64,000 nt of DNA from the NCBI GenBank assembly GCA_963783105.1, contig CAWAMI010000007.1, positions 310,001 through 374,000 of the forward strand, written 5' to 3'. Of the stretch, positions 9,257 through 16,519 are shown piece after piece; position 1 is the first letter of the stretch, and every line of letters begins with the position of its first letter. The notes beneath the pieces are model-generated. The model was not told where the DNA came from and did not search any database. It saw nothing but the letters and a program-made list of their open reading frames with translations. Origin of the DNA: JAVEDQ01 sp963783105. GTDB taxonomy: Bacteria; Actinomycetota; Actinomycetes; Frankiales; Frankiaceae. A program made the translations under genes and the position numbers.

Positions 9257-9294
9257 ATGATGCCGTCACGCCGTCAGCAAAGCCGGGACGGTGG

Positions 9295-9709
9295 CTACGT
9301 CTTGCCGGGACCGAACAGACGTAGCGCGGCTCGTTGTTCGTCGGAGAGCTTCAGCTTGTCGTTGATGGGGCGGGGGAAGACCTCCGCCAGCCGCCATAGC
9401 TCCGACCGGACGCTGGAGGCAACGCCGATCTTGTTCCCTCGCGCGTGCAGCTCTTCCCGAAGGGCCCTCACGCTTCAGGTACCACTTGACGTTCACAGAG
9501 CGACCCTGCAACTCGCCGGCGCGGAAGCGTCCGTCTATCGCCCGGGCGACCGCCGAGGACTCGAGCTCGACGCCCAGTACCTCCGATGCGATCCACTCAC
9601 CGAGATGCCCAGCAGTCATTGGCCGCTGGATGATCCCGGCGATGAGCGCGTCGATCTCGTTGCGCTGGCGGAGGAGCTCGGCGAGGTACTCGAGCGCCGG
9701 TCGGTTCAC
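9295..9709 (-). pseudogene. Decayed gene of a small conserved family (possibly DUF6998)
   Basis: The N-terminal half reads from GTG 9709 (VNRPALEYLAELLRQRNEID, then GHLGEWIASEVLGVEL, DGRFRAGELQGRSVNVKWY and KREG). The C-terminal part (LREELHARGNKIGVASSVRS through LSDEQRAALRLFGPGKT, stop at 9295-9297) lies in another frame directly after KREG, at about 9457-9465. From memory of the family, roughly 60 residues normally stand between these blocks (a stretch around YYLVLTGP and VFLFDA), so an internal deletion with loss of frame explains the sequence. Such proteins often occur in restriction or defence neighbourhoods; their function is not known to me. The family number is from memory and uncertain. 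Confidence 0.62.
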
Positions 9710-9797
9710 GCGACCGAGTCTGACCTCGAGGCGGCCCAAGGAGAAGCTGGGGCCCGGCCCGAACCGTCCTGCCTGACGAGGCCTACCACGTGGCACG

Positions 9798-9821
9798 CGA
9801 CCACACCGCTGGTCTCGCTCG
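9798..9821 (+). repeat. 24-bp direct repeat, copy A
   Basis: This 24-base sequence is repeated exactly at 10977-11000 and with 20 of 24 matches at 12191-12214. Its core is an inverted repeat, GACCA-CACCGC-TGGTC, able to form a five-pair hairpin. It lies between the 3' end of the PIN-domain gene and the 5' end of the decayed gene at 9295-9709, outside the coding parts of both. Confidence 0.85.
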
Positions 9822-9983
9822 GGGCGCGCCGCCGCCGCAGCCGTAGCGCCGGGTCGCAGGACGGACGCCCCGGGTAGCGCAGTGCGGCACAAGCGGGTTC
9901 CGTAGCAGCTCGGGTCGCAGAGGGTTGGCGCACGGTCGGCCGCTCCCGCGTGTCTTGTCTGAGGCGGTGCCCGACCCGGATAG

Positions 9984-10433
9984 CTAGATGTGCCACACGC
10001 GGACGCGTGGCCGGTCGGCCACCAGCCGCGGGATGTCGGTCAGGTCTGAGGTGAGGACGGTGACCTCTCCAGAGGGCAGCGCGACTGCCGCCTCGGCGAC
10101 GCAGGCGTCGACTACCGACCCGCCGACACCCCGACGCAGTAGCACCGCCCGGTCGGCACGGGGACCGTCGAGTGGCTCGTCGGTGACCCGGTAGCGGCCA
10201 AGCAGGGCCGAGGAGGAGCGCGCCACGCCGGCCTCGACGCGCGCGGCCACGGGAGTAAGGATCCGCACCGTGCCGGCGCGCACGGCGTTGCGGGTCGCCG
10301 CCGCATCCACGAAGGCCAGCAGCTGCCGGTGCTTGCGATGGTCCTGATCGGCCAGGGCCTGCACCGCCTCGTTGTCGAGAACGAAGGTGTGCTCCGTGCC
10401 TCCTGTCCGGCGTCGAGTGGCCCGCCCCGGCAC
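9984..10433 (-). CDS. PIN-domain toxin (VapC-like ribonuclease)
   Basis: A protein of about 149 residues with PIN-fold landmarks: the first acidic residue in FVLDNEAVQALAD, the central acidic motif GSVVDACVAEAA and the C-terminal VLTSDLTDIPRLVA. PIN domains of this kind are Mg-dependent ribonucleases and, in two-gene operons, act as toxins on RNA. The GTG start at 10433 lies three bases after the stop of the upstream gene, a typical antitoxin-toxin spacing. The first 14 residues are basic and may not all be translated. The target RNA cannot be told from sequence. The gene is inside the segment bounded by the 24-bp repeats. Confidence 0.85.
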   Translation of the reverse strand: MPGRATRRRTGGTEHTFVLDNEAVQALADQDHRKHRQLLAFVDAAATRNAVRAGTVRILTPVAARVEAGVARSSSALLGRYRVTDEPLDGPRADRAVLLRRGVGGSVVDACVAEAAVALPSGEVTVLTSDLTDIPRLVADRPRVRVWHI

Positions 10434-10436
10434 GGC

Positions 10437-10856
10437 TCAGGCTCCCGCTGCAGCGGTTGCCGGCTCGTGGGCCAGCAGGCTGGTCGCCCACACCAGGACG
10501 TCCTCGGCGCTAGCGCGGGGCCGCCAGGCCTGCAGCTCCCGCTCGGCGCGGGCCAGGAGGTCGGGCCGTTCGGCGACCGGGGAGCGGTCCAGCACCGCCA
10601 GCGCTGCAGCGACCTCGGCCAGGCTTGGACGCAACTCCGGCCGCTCGGCGTAGGTCTGCTCCAATGCCTGGCGCTGGGCGAAGGCGTCCAGCACGGCCCG
10701 CAGCGCGTCGTTGGTCAGATCGTTGGCTGAGCCGGCCAGCCCCATCTTCACGGCCTCGGCGACCGCCCGCCGCAGCCCGGTCGTCTGCCGGACCGAGCTC
10801 GTTGTCGTGGCGCCAGAGTCGTCCTCGAGGGCTGCCACCAGTTCATCGAGCGCCAT
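10437..10856 (-). CDS. Antitoxin partner of the PIN-domain toxin
   Basis: A 139-residue protein starting at ATG 10856 behind a strong AGGAGG ribosome site. It precedes the PIN gene by three bases, the normal order for an antitoxin that must be made first. No classical ribbon-helix-helix or AbrB N-terminus is obvious. The N-terminal 30 residues are acidic and Thr/Ser-rich, and the rest is predicted all-helical (AEAVKMGLAGSANDLTNDALRA, then a long Glu/Ala/Arg helix). The antitoxin role is inferred from operon position; the sequence alone would only be called hypothetical. Confidence 0.75.
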   Translation of the reverse strand: MALDELVAALEDDSGATTTSSVRQTTGLRRAVAEAVKMGLAGSANDLTNDALRAVLDAFAQRQALEQTYAERPELRPSLAEVAAALAVLDRSPVAERPDLLARAERELQAWRPRASAEDVLVWATSLLAHEPATAAAGA

Positions 10857-10976
10857 CGCACCTCCTGTGTTACAGACCGTACCACTTGGCCTCGTACGTG
10901 GACCGGGGAGCTGCCCAATCCGCCGCGAGGAAAAGCCGGTGGCGCGTACCAGCCGCCGTGGAAATCCGGGACCAAC

Positions 10977-11000
10977 CGACCACACCGCTGGTCTCGCTCG
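10977..11000 (+). repeat. 24-bp direct repeat, copy B
   Basis: Exact copy of the sequence at 9798-9821, 1179 bases away, with the same GACCA-N6-TGGTC hairpin core. It lies 120 bases upstream of the antitoxin start on one side and abuts the truncated arsR on the other. Copies A and B together bracket the toxin-antitoxin pair. Confidence 0.85.
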
Positions 11001-11040
11001 TGCCGATGGTTGCTTTCACGCGGGCGCACGTAGGGGCACT

Positions 11041-11292
11041 CGTCGCCGCCGCATCGGCGAGCTGCGGCTGCTGTTGATGATCCAGGCACACGAGGGCGGC
11101 GAGGCCTGCGTCTGTGACCTGACCGCTCCCGTCGGCCTGTCCCAGCCGGCCATCAGCCGCCACCTGCGTGTCCTGCTCGGCGCCGGCCTCGTCACCAAGA
11201 CCAAGCGGGCGACCTGGGCGTACTACCGGGCCGTGCCGGAACGGTTCGCCGCGCTCGCCGCCGTCATCTCGCCCCCGCCCTCGGCCGACTGA
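11041..11292 (+). pseudogene. ArsR-family regulator truncated at its N-terminus
   Basis: The frame ending at 11292 encodes the C-terminal two thirds of an ArsR/SmtB repressor: LRLLLMIQAHEGGEACVCDL (helix with the paired cysteines used for arsenite or other metal sensing), VGLSQPAISRHLRVLLGAGLV (the DNA-recognition helix-turn-helix) and RATWAYYRAVPERFAAL (the winged strand). The usual first 35-40 residues, including the helix ahead of LADPTRLRLL, are missing, and the codons between 11001 and 11041 do not resemble the family. The break point lies within about 40 bases of repeat copy B. No start codon with a ribosome site is seen in frame. No arsenite transporter or reductase follows, so the original operon has been lost. 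Confidence 0.7.
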
Positions 11293-11429
11293 GTGGTGTC
11301 GGTGTCCGACCGGGCCGTCCGCCACCCGCGCTGCGGGAGCCGGTCATGGCGCTCGACCGGTTCGAGATCGAGTGCGTGCACCTGGAGCTGTCGTACGGGA
11401 CCTGCTGAAGTGGGCCGCGGCGCCGACGG

Positions 11430-11702
11430 CTACTGCTCGGTGTGAGCCAGTGTGTAGTCCAGACAGGCGCGCAGCTCGTCGGGGTCCAGGTGTTCGCCGG
11501 GCTGCGGCTCCAGCCGCACGGTGACTTCGTCATCGCCGACCGTGACAGCCATCGCGGCGAGCCGGTCGTACCGATCGGTCGGGCAGCTGCACCGGCCTTC
11601 CTGGCAGTCCTGCATCGACGCGAGCAGCTGTTCGGTGCGTCCGGCGGTGTGACGCACCTGGATCTGCACCGTGCTGTCCTGCTCGGTGACCTCATAGCGC
11701 AT
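11430..11702 (-). CDS. Small hypothetical protein with a CxxGxCxC motif
   Basis: A 90-residue protein from ATG 11702, which has GGAGG seven bases upstream. The centre carries DCQEGRCSCP (about residues 38-47), three closely spaced cysteines; the flanks are a beta-rich N-terminus (MRYEVTEQDSTVQIQV) and an acidic C-terminal half ending ELRACLDYTLAHTEQ, with a fourth cysteine. The pattern suggests a small metal- or redox-active protein, but I do not recognise a named family. It is convergent with the arsR remnant. A part in metal or redox stress is possible but rests only on the cysteines and that neighbour. Confidence 0.65.
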   Translation of the reverse strand: MRYEVTEQDSTVQIQVRHTAGRTEQLLASMQDCQEGRCSCPTDRYDRLAAMAVTVGDDEVTVRLEPQPGEHLDPDELRACLDYTLAHTEQ

Positions 11703-12263
11703 CGCCGACCTCCGATCCGCGTCCACTAACGGCAGTTTCGCACCAGCCGCAGCGCGCGGCAGAGCCGAAAGGCCCGTCCGCGTCCCGTCATCGCCGGAGC
11801 ACGTCCGGGGATTGTTGAGGCGCTCCCGCCCGGCACGGTCAGCGCACGCTTGTCGTGCGACTGGAACTGTGGCCAGGAGGCGATGCGCGATGCGCACGCG
11901 AGATGGGCCGGGTCGGTGTGGCAAACGTGTCCGACCTCGCTCCGGTCTCGGGCTACATCTGCGTCCTCGTCGATGAGCACGGAGGAGAACACTCGTCTGG
12001 TCCGTGATCACGAACGCGCTGCTGGATTCTGGCCCCGCGTGTGCGAGCCGTCGCCCTCGAGCCCGCCGAAGCCGTGCCCTGCCGAGCTCCTCGAGCTCCC
12101 GTCGACGACTGCCACCACCACGTCACGGAGCCGTGACCGGCGCGGCACGCCAACAGCGCCGCCCGCATCGCCAGTAGTGCCAAACGCACTCGACCACGCC
12201 GCTGGTCCCGTGCGCCTCGGTTCGCCTGCATCTGGCCACGTTGAGGACCACCAGCACCTGCAG
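11703..12263 (+). other. 561-base stretch without a recognisable gene
   Basis: Open frames occur on both strands (for example minus strand 11992 to 11726, which contains VGHVCHTDPAHLACA), but none has a ribosome site or a protein I can place. A short hairpin, TCACGG-AG-CCGTGA, lies near 12123-12137. Repeat copy C is at 12191-12214. The sequence reads like decayed accessory DNA. Confidence 0.4.
12191..12214 (+). repeat. 24-bp direct repeat, copy C (20/24)
   Basis: Matches copies A and B at 20 of 24 positions and keeps the GACCA-N6-TGGTC hairpin arms exactly, with loop CGCCGC instead of CACCGC. It is 1214 bases from copy B in the same orientation and lies 50 bases beyond the 3' end of the DHH phosphoesterase gene, at the right edge of the accessory patch. 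Confidence 0.7.
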
Positions 12264-13208
12264 TCAGACCGTGGAGCGCTCCCGGCCGTTGACCGCGTCG
12301 GCGACCTCGAGCAGCACGGACTCGGCGTCCTCGTGGGCCACCTGGCAGGTGCCCGCGTTGGCGTGGCCGCCGCCGCCGTGGCGGAGCATCGCCGCGCCGA
12401 TGTCGAAGCCCGACGACCGGTTGACGATCGACTTGCCGACCGCGAGCACCGTGTTCAGGTTCGCGCGGCCCGGGATGATGTGGACCGAGACCGTGGTCTG
12501 CGGATACAGCGCGTAGACCGTGAACCGGTTGCCGGCGTGGATCGTCTGTTCGCCGCGGTAGTCGACGACGACGAGCTGACCGTCGACGCGCGAGACGCGG
12601 CGCAGCTGCTCGATGAAGGCGGCGGACTGCTCGCGGTAGAGCTCGACGCGCTCGGCGACGTCGGGCAGCTCCAGGATCTCCTCGACCGGCATCGTCGCGC
12701 ACACGTCGATGAGGTCCATCATCAGCGCGTAGTTCGAGATGCGGAACGTGCGGAAGCGACCGAGGCCCGTGCGGCTGTCCATCAGGTAGTTGAGCAGCGT
12801 CCAGCCGGTCGGGTCGAGGATCTCCTCGACGCTGTACTGGGCGCTGTCCGCCTGGTCGACGGCGGCCATCAGGTCGTCCGGCACCTGCGGGAAGCGCGCC
12901 TTGCCGCCGTAGTAGTCGAAGACCACGCGGGCGGCGGAGGGGGCCGACGGGACGATCACGTGGTTCGGCGCGGGCGTGCCGTTGCGGACGAGCTCGCTGG
13001 CGTGGTGGTCGAACACCAGCCCGGCGCGCGGGTCGTAGGGCAGGTTCGTGCAGATGTCCCGCTCGTTGAGCTCCACGAGGCCGTCCTGCACGTCCTTGGG
13101 ATGCACGAACAGGATCTCGTCGACGATGCCCAGCTCCTTCAGCAGGGTGGCGCAGACCAGCCCGTCGAAGTCGCTACGGGTGACCAGGCGGTAGGTGTCG
13201 ACAGCCAC
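12264..13208 (-). CDS. DHH/DHHA1 phosphoesterase (exopolyphosphatase-like)
   Basis: A 314-residue protein with both halves of the DHH superfamily. The N-terminal domain has SDFDGLVCATLL (about 12-23) and FDHHAS (66-71), which hold the Mn/Mg-binding Asp and His residues. The C-terminal DHHA1 domain has the substrate-binding glycine motif GGGGHANAG near residue 281. Relatives hydrolyse short oligonucleotides (NrnA), pAp, cyclic dinucleotides or polyphosphate, and such proteins are commonly labelled exopolyphosphatase; sequence alone does not decide between these. GTG 13208 gives a start directly ahead of the first conserved strand (YRLVTRSDFDG). It is monocistronic. Confidence 0.9.
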   Translation of the reverse strand: MAVDTYRLVTRSDFDGLVCATLLKELGIVDEILFVHPKDVQDGLVELNERDICTNLPYDPRAGLVFDHHASELVRNGTPAPNHVIVPSAPSAARVVFDYYGGKARFPQVPDDLMAAVDQADSAQYSVEEILDPTGWTLLNYLMDSRTGLGRFRTFRISNYALMMDLIDVCATMPVEEILELPDVAERVELYREQSAAFIEQLRRVSRVDGQLVVVDYRGEQTIHAGNRFTVYALYPQTTVSVHIIPGRANLNTVLAVGKSIVNRSSGFDIGAAMLRHGGGGHANAGTCQVAHEDAESVLLEVADAVNGRERSTV

Positions 13209-13327
13209 GGGCTACCTATCTCTCGGCGGCGGGATCGTCGAGAAATGCATCGCCCGGCCGGCGGGGGTGCTGCATCACCTGACCGGCGGAATCTGACCGG
13301 TCGGCAGCGGCGGCGTCCGCCTGATCG

Positions 13328-13810
13328 ATGACGTCTGAGAACCTGGACCGGATGCCGCGCCTGCTCGTCGTCCACCACACCATCTCCCCGGCACTCCAGG
13401 CCTGCCTCGAGGCCGTGCGCGATGGTGCGTGTGACGACGCGATCGAGGGCGTCGAGGTGGTGCTGCGCGCGGCGCTCGCGGCGACGGCGGCCGACGCGCT
13501 GGCGGCGGACGGGTTCGTGCTCGGGACGCCGGCCAACATCGGGTACATGTCGGGAGCGCTCAAGCACTTCTTCGACCTCATCTACTACCCCTGCCTGGAG
13601 GAGAAGGCGCGCGCGCCCTTCGGCGTCTACGTGCACGGCAACAGCGACACGACCGGCGCACTGCGGGGCATCACGACGATCACGACCGGGTTGAAGTGGC
13701 GGCAGATCGGCGAGCCCGTGACGGTGGTGGGGGAGCCGACCGCCGACGAGCTCGAGGCCTGCTGGAACCTCGGAGCCACCGTGGCCGCCGAGCTGAGCCC
13801 GGCGTTCTGA
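13328..13810 (+). CDS. Flavodoxin/NADPH-dependent FMN reductase-like protein
   Basis: A protein of 152-160 residues with the flavodoxin fold pattern: a first strand LLVVHHTIS, the strand-loop DGFVLGTPANIGYMSGALKHFFD typical of NAD(P)H-dependent FMN reductases and WrbA-like proteins, then FGVYVHGNSDTTGA and ITTGLKWR. It probably binds FMN non-covalently and acts in the cytoplasm as an oxidoreductase; the partner is unknown. ATG 13328 or ATG 13352 (MPRLLVVHH) are both possible; the second starts directly at the first strand and is the more likely. It ends nine bases before the FAD monooxygenase gene, so the two may form a redox operon. Confidence 0.85.
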   Translation: MTSENLDRMPRLLVVHHTISPALQACLEAVRDGACDDAIEGVEVVLRAALAATAADALAADGFVLGTPANIGYMSGALKHFFDLIYYPCLEEKARAPFGVYVHGNSDTTGALRGITTITTGLKWRQIGEPVTVVGEPTADELEACWNLGATVAAELSPAF

Positions 13811-13818
13811 CCCGCGCG

Positions 13819-15444
13819 ATGGACGGCGACCCGGCGTATGACCCGCTGTATGACCCGCTGTATGACGTAGCCGTCGTCGGCCTCGGCCCGGTCGGCTCGC
13901 TGCTCGCGCTCCTGCTGGGGCGGCAGGGCCGTCGCGTCCTGGCGATCGACCGCGATGCCGTGGCGTTCCCGCTGCCCCGGGCCATCGCCACCGACGACGA
14001 GGTATTGCGGATCCTGCGCGCCCTGCCGGACGGGGACGCCATCGTCGACGCGATGCTGCTCGACACGTCCGTCGAGTTCGTCGGCCGGGACGGACGGATG
14101 CTGACCCGGCTCCGCTTCCCCGGCAGCGGTCCCTCGCTCCCGGGGCTCGCGACCTTCCACCAACCGACGCTGGAGCGCCAGCTCGACGACCGGCTCGCCG
14201 CCCACCCCTGCGTCGACGTGCGCCGCGGCGTGGCGCTGGGTTCGCTGTCGGCGTCCGAGGATGCCGTCGAGCTCCAGCTCACGGACGTCGGTGCCGACGG
14301 CGGGACGCTCGCCCGGGCCCGTTACGTCGTCGGATGCGACGGGGCGGGCAGCGTCGTTCGTCGGCACATCGCCGCCCGGCTGCGGGGCCGCCGGTTCGAG
14401 GAGCCGTGGCTGGTCGTCGACGCCGCCCCCGATCCGTATCGCGACGGGACGGACGGAGGCGGGGCGCGTTCGGTCCGGTTCACCTGCCGCCCGGAGCGTC
14501 CGACGGTGGAGCTGCCGATGCCGGGCGGCCGCCGCTGGGAGTTCCTGCTGCGGCCGCACGAGGTCGCCGACGCCGACCGGCCCGAGCACGCGCACGCACT
14601 GCTGCGCGACTCCGGCTGGGATCCGGATCGGGTGCGGGTCGCGCGCAACGCGGTCTACCGGTATTCGGCCGGCACCGCCGACCGGTGGCGCGAGGGGCGG
14701 ATCCTGCTCGCCGGCGATGCCGCGCACCTCATGCCGCCCTTCGCCGGTCAGGGGCTGTCGGCGGGCCTCCGGGACGCCTCCGCGCTCGGGTGGCGCCTCG
14801 GTCTCGTGCTCGCGGGCGCCGCACCCCGCCTGCTCGACGACTACCAGCGGGAGCGGCACCGGCACGTCCGCGCCATGACCCGGCTGGCGCTGTTCGTCGG
14901 CGGGGTCGTGCAGACCCGGCACCCGACGCTCGCCCGGCTCCGCGACGGGACGCTGCGGGCCGCCGACCGCTGCCCGGGGGTGGGGTCGTGGCTGCGGGCC
15001 GGCGGCCCGCGGCCGGAGGCCCGACTGCCGCGGCCGTGGGGGCGTCGGCGGCACCGCGCGGAGGGGCGGTTGCTGCCCGCGGTGTACGTGCGGGGCGCGG
15101 CGGGTTCCCCGGTGCTGCTGGACGGACTGCTCGGAACCGGGCACGCCCTGATCGCCGAGGCCGACGCGCTCGCCGGGCTCCCCAGGGCGGCGCGCGAGGC
15201 CTGGGAACGCCTCGGCGCGACCCGTGTGGTCGTGGCTCCTGCCGGCCAGCACGCGGACGGCGACCCCCGGTGTCGCACGGTGAGCACGGCCGACCCGGCC
15301 CTGCGGCGCCTGCTCCGCGGCGGCCGGGTGCTGGTGGTCCGGCCCGACCGCTACCTCGCCGGCGCGGTGCGCTTCGCCGACCTGCCGGCCTTCACCCGCC
15401 GCTACATGGCGACCCTCGGTCGGCCGCTACCCGGCGGCGGCTGA
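13819..15444 (+). CDS. FAD-dependent aromatic monooxygenase (MhpA-like)
   Basis: A 541-residue class-A flavoprotein hydroxylase of the PheA/TfdB/MhpA type. The N-terminal Rossmann motif VVGLGPVG is at about 20-26, followed by the acidic end of the second strand (LAIDRD). The conserved DG motif is CDGAGSVVR, and the GD motif GRILLAGDAAHLMPPFAGQG contacts the FAD ribityl chain. The C-terminal thioredoxin-like part (VLVVRPDRYLAGAV) is present. These enzymes hydroxylate phenolic or hydroxyphenylpropionate substrates with NADPH and O2. The start ATG 13819 is followed by a repeated YDPLYDPLYD encoded by a 12-base repeat. The neighbouring reductase-like gene is nine bases upstream; no ring-cleavage genes are near. 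Confidence 0.9.
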   Translation: MDGDPAYDPLYDPLYDVAVVGLGPVGSLLALLLGRQGRRVLAIDRDAVAFPLPRAIATDDEVLRILRALPDGDAIVDAMLLDTSVEFVGRDGRMLTRLRFPGSGPSLPGLATFHQPTLERQLDDRLAAHPCVDVRRGVALGSLSASEDAVELQLTDVGADGGTLARARYVVGCDGAGSVVRRHIAARLRGRRFEEPWLVVDAAPDPYRDGTDGGGARSVRFTCRPERPTVELPMPGGRRWEFLLRPHEVADADRPEHAHALLRDSGWDPDRVRVARNAVYRYSAGTADRWREGRILLAGDAAHLMPPFAGQGLSAGLRDASALGWRLGLVLAGAAPRLLDDYQRERHRHVRAMTRLALFVGGVVQTRHPTLARLRDGTLRAADRCPGVGSWLRAGGPRPEARLPRPWGRRRHRAEGRLLPAVYVRGAAGSPVLLDGLLGTGHALIAEADALAGLPRAAREAWERLGATRVVVAPAGQHADGDPRCRTVSTADPALRRLLRGGRVLVVRPDRYLAGAVRFADLPAFTRRYMATLGRPLPGGG

Positions 15445-16476
15445 CGGCACGATCACCAACTTGCCGACGTGGTGGCGTTGCGCGAGCTGTCTCTGCGCCT
15501 CGCGAAGTTCCTGCAGCTCGAACCGGGCGGCGATGACCGGCCGGACGTCGCCCCGGCGAGCGATCCCCACCAGCTGGTCGAAGATCCGCGGCGTGTGCAT
15601 GGTCGATCCGACCAGTGCTCGGTTGGCCAGATACAGCCGACGGACGTCCAGCTCGACCGCCCAGCCGTCCAGAGCGCCGGCCACCACCCAGCGCCCACCG
15701 GGACGGAGGAGGTCGACACCGTGGCCCAGGGCGGCGCCCGCGACCACGTCGACGACGACGTCGTAGCCGTCGGGTGCCGCGGCGGCCGCGTCGGCGATCA
15801 CCTGTCCGCGCCCCCGGTCCACGATCGCGTCGGCGCCGGCCGTACGGACGGCGTCGCCCTTCGTTCCGCTGCAGACGCCGACGACGCGGGCGCCGAAGGA
15901 GCGGGCCAACTGAACCGCAGCGAGGCCGACGCCGCCGGAGGCGCCGGTGACGAGCACCGTGTCGCCCTCTGCGACCGAGCCGCGATCGAGCATGCCGAGG
16001 GCGGTTCCGTACGCGATGGGCAGCGCCGCCAGCTCCACGTCGTCGAGCGGCGAGTCGTCGACGGCGTGGCAGCGCGCGGCCGGGACGACGACGTATTCGG
16101 CGAACCCGCCGTCGCGCTCGCTTCCCAGCACGTCGACGGGCAGGGCATCCGGCCCTGGCCCGTCGTAGTTGGCGGGATCCACCAGTACGCGGGATCCGAC
16201 CAGCTCTGCGCCCGTGGCGTCCCCCGCCTCCACGACCGTGCCGGCCACGTCGCCACCCTGGATCCGCGGGAAGTCGAGGGGTCCGAGCCAGCCCGAACGG
16301 AGGTTCGGGTCGGTGGCCGCGCCGTAGGAGCCCTCGCGCGTCCAGAGGTCCGTGTTGTTGCAGCCCGCCGCGGCCACGCGGACCAGCACCTCGCCGGGAC
16401 CCGGGCGGGGGACCGGTACCTCGCGCAGCTCGATCGCGTCGAGCCCTCCGTGGTGTGTGATGACTGCCGCCCGCAT
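15427..16476 (-). CDS. Zinc-independent alcohol dehydrogenase/quinone oxidoreductase family (MDR)
   Basis: A 349-residue medium-chain dehydrogenase/reductase. It starts at ATG 16476 (MRAAVITHHGGLDAIELREV), has the N-terminal GroES-like domain (CNNTDLWTREG, GGDVAGTVVEAG) and a nucleotide-binding domain with VLVTGASGGVGLAAVQLA, the AXXGXXG variant typical of quinone oxidoreductases. The paired zinc-binding cysteines of true alcohol dehydrogenases are not evident, so NADPH-dependent reduction of quinones or enones is the likelier reaction. The 3' end overlaps that of the FAD monooxygenase by 18 bases in convergent orientation, and its start is 43 bases from the exonuclease III stop on the same strand. 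Confidence 0.88.
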   Translation of the reverse strand: MRAAVITHHGGLDAIELREVPVPRPGPGEVLVRVAAAGCNNTDLWTREGSYGAATDPNLRSGWLGPLDFPRIQGGDVAGTVVEAGDATGAELVGSRVLVDPANYDGPGPDALPVDVLGSERDGGFAEYVVVPAARCHAVDDSPLDDVELAALPIAYGTALGMLDRGSVAEGDTVLVTGASGGVGLAAVQLARSFGARVVGVCSGTKGDAVRTAGADAIVDRGRGQVIADAAAAAPDGYDVVVDVVAGAALGHGVDLLRPGGRWVVAGALDGWAVELDVRRLYLANRALVGSTMHTPRIFDQLVGIARRGDVRPVIAARFELQELREAQRQLAQRHHVGKLVIVPSAAAG

Positions 16477-16519
16477 GAAAGCAGAGTCGCACGGCGTCGG
16501 ACCGGCAACGGGTGAGCTC

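Noticed and set aside
9706..10491. 261-codon minus-strand frame covering the PIN gene
   Set aside because: It reads the toxin gene in a wrong frame; the 9984-10433 frame has PIN motifs and operon spacing.
11726..11992. Minus-strand frame containing VGHVCHTDPAHLACA
   Set aside because: No ribosome site and composition unlike neighbours; could be a relic but cannot be supported as a gene.
13696..13818. Longer start for the FAD monooxygenase
   Set aside because: The extension overlaps the flavodoxin-like gene in another frame and the Rossmann motif fits a start at 13819.
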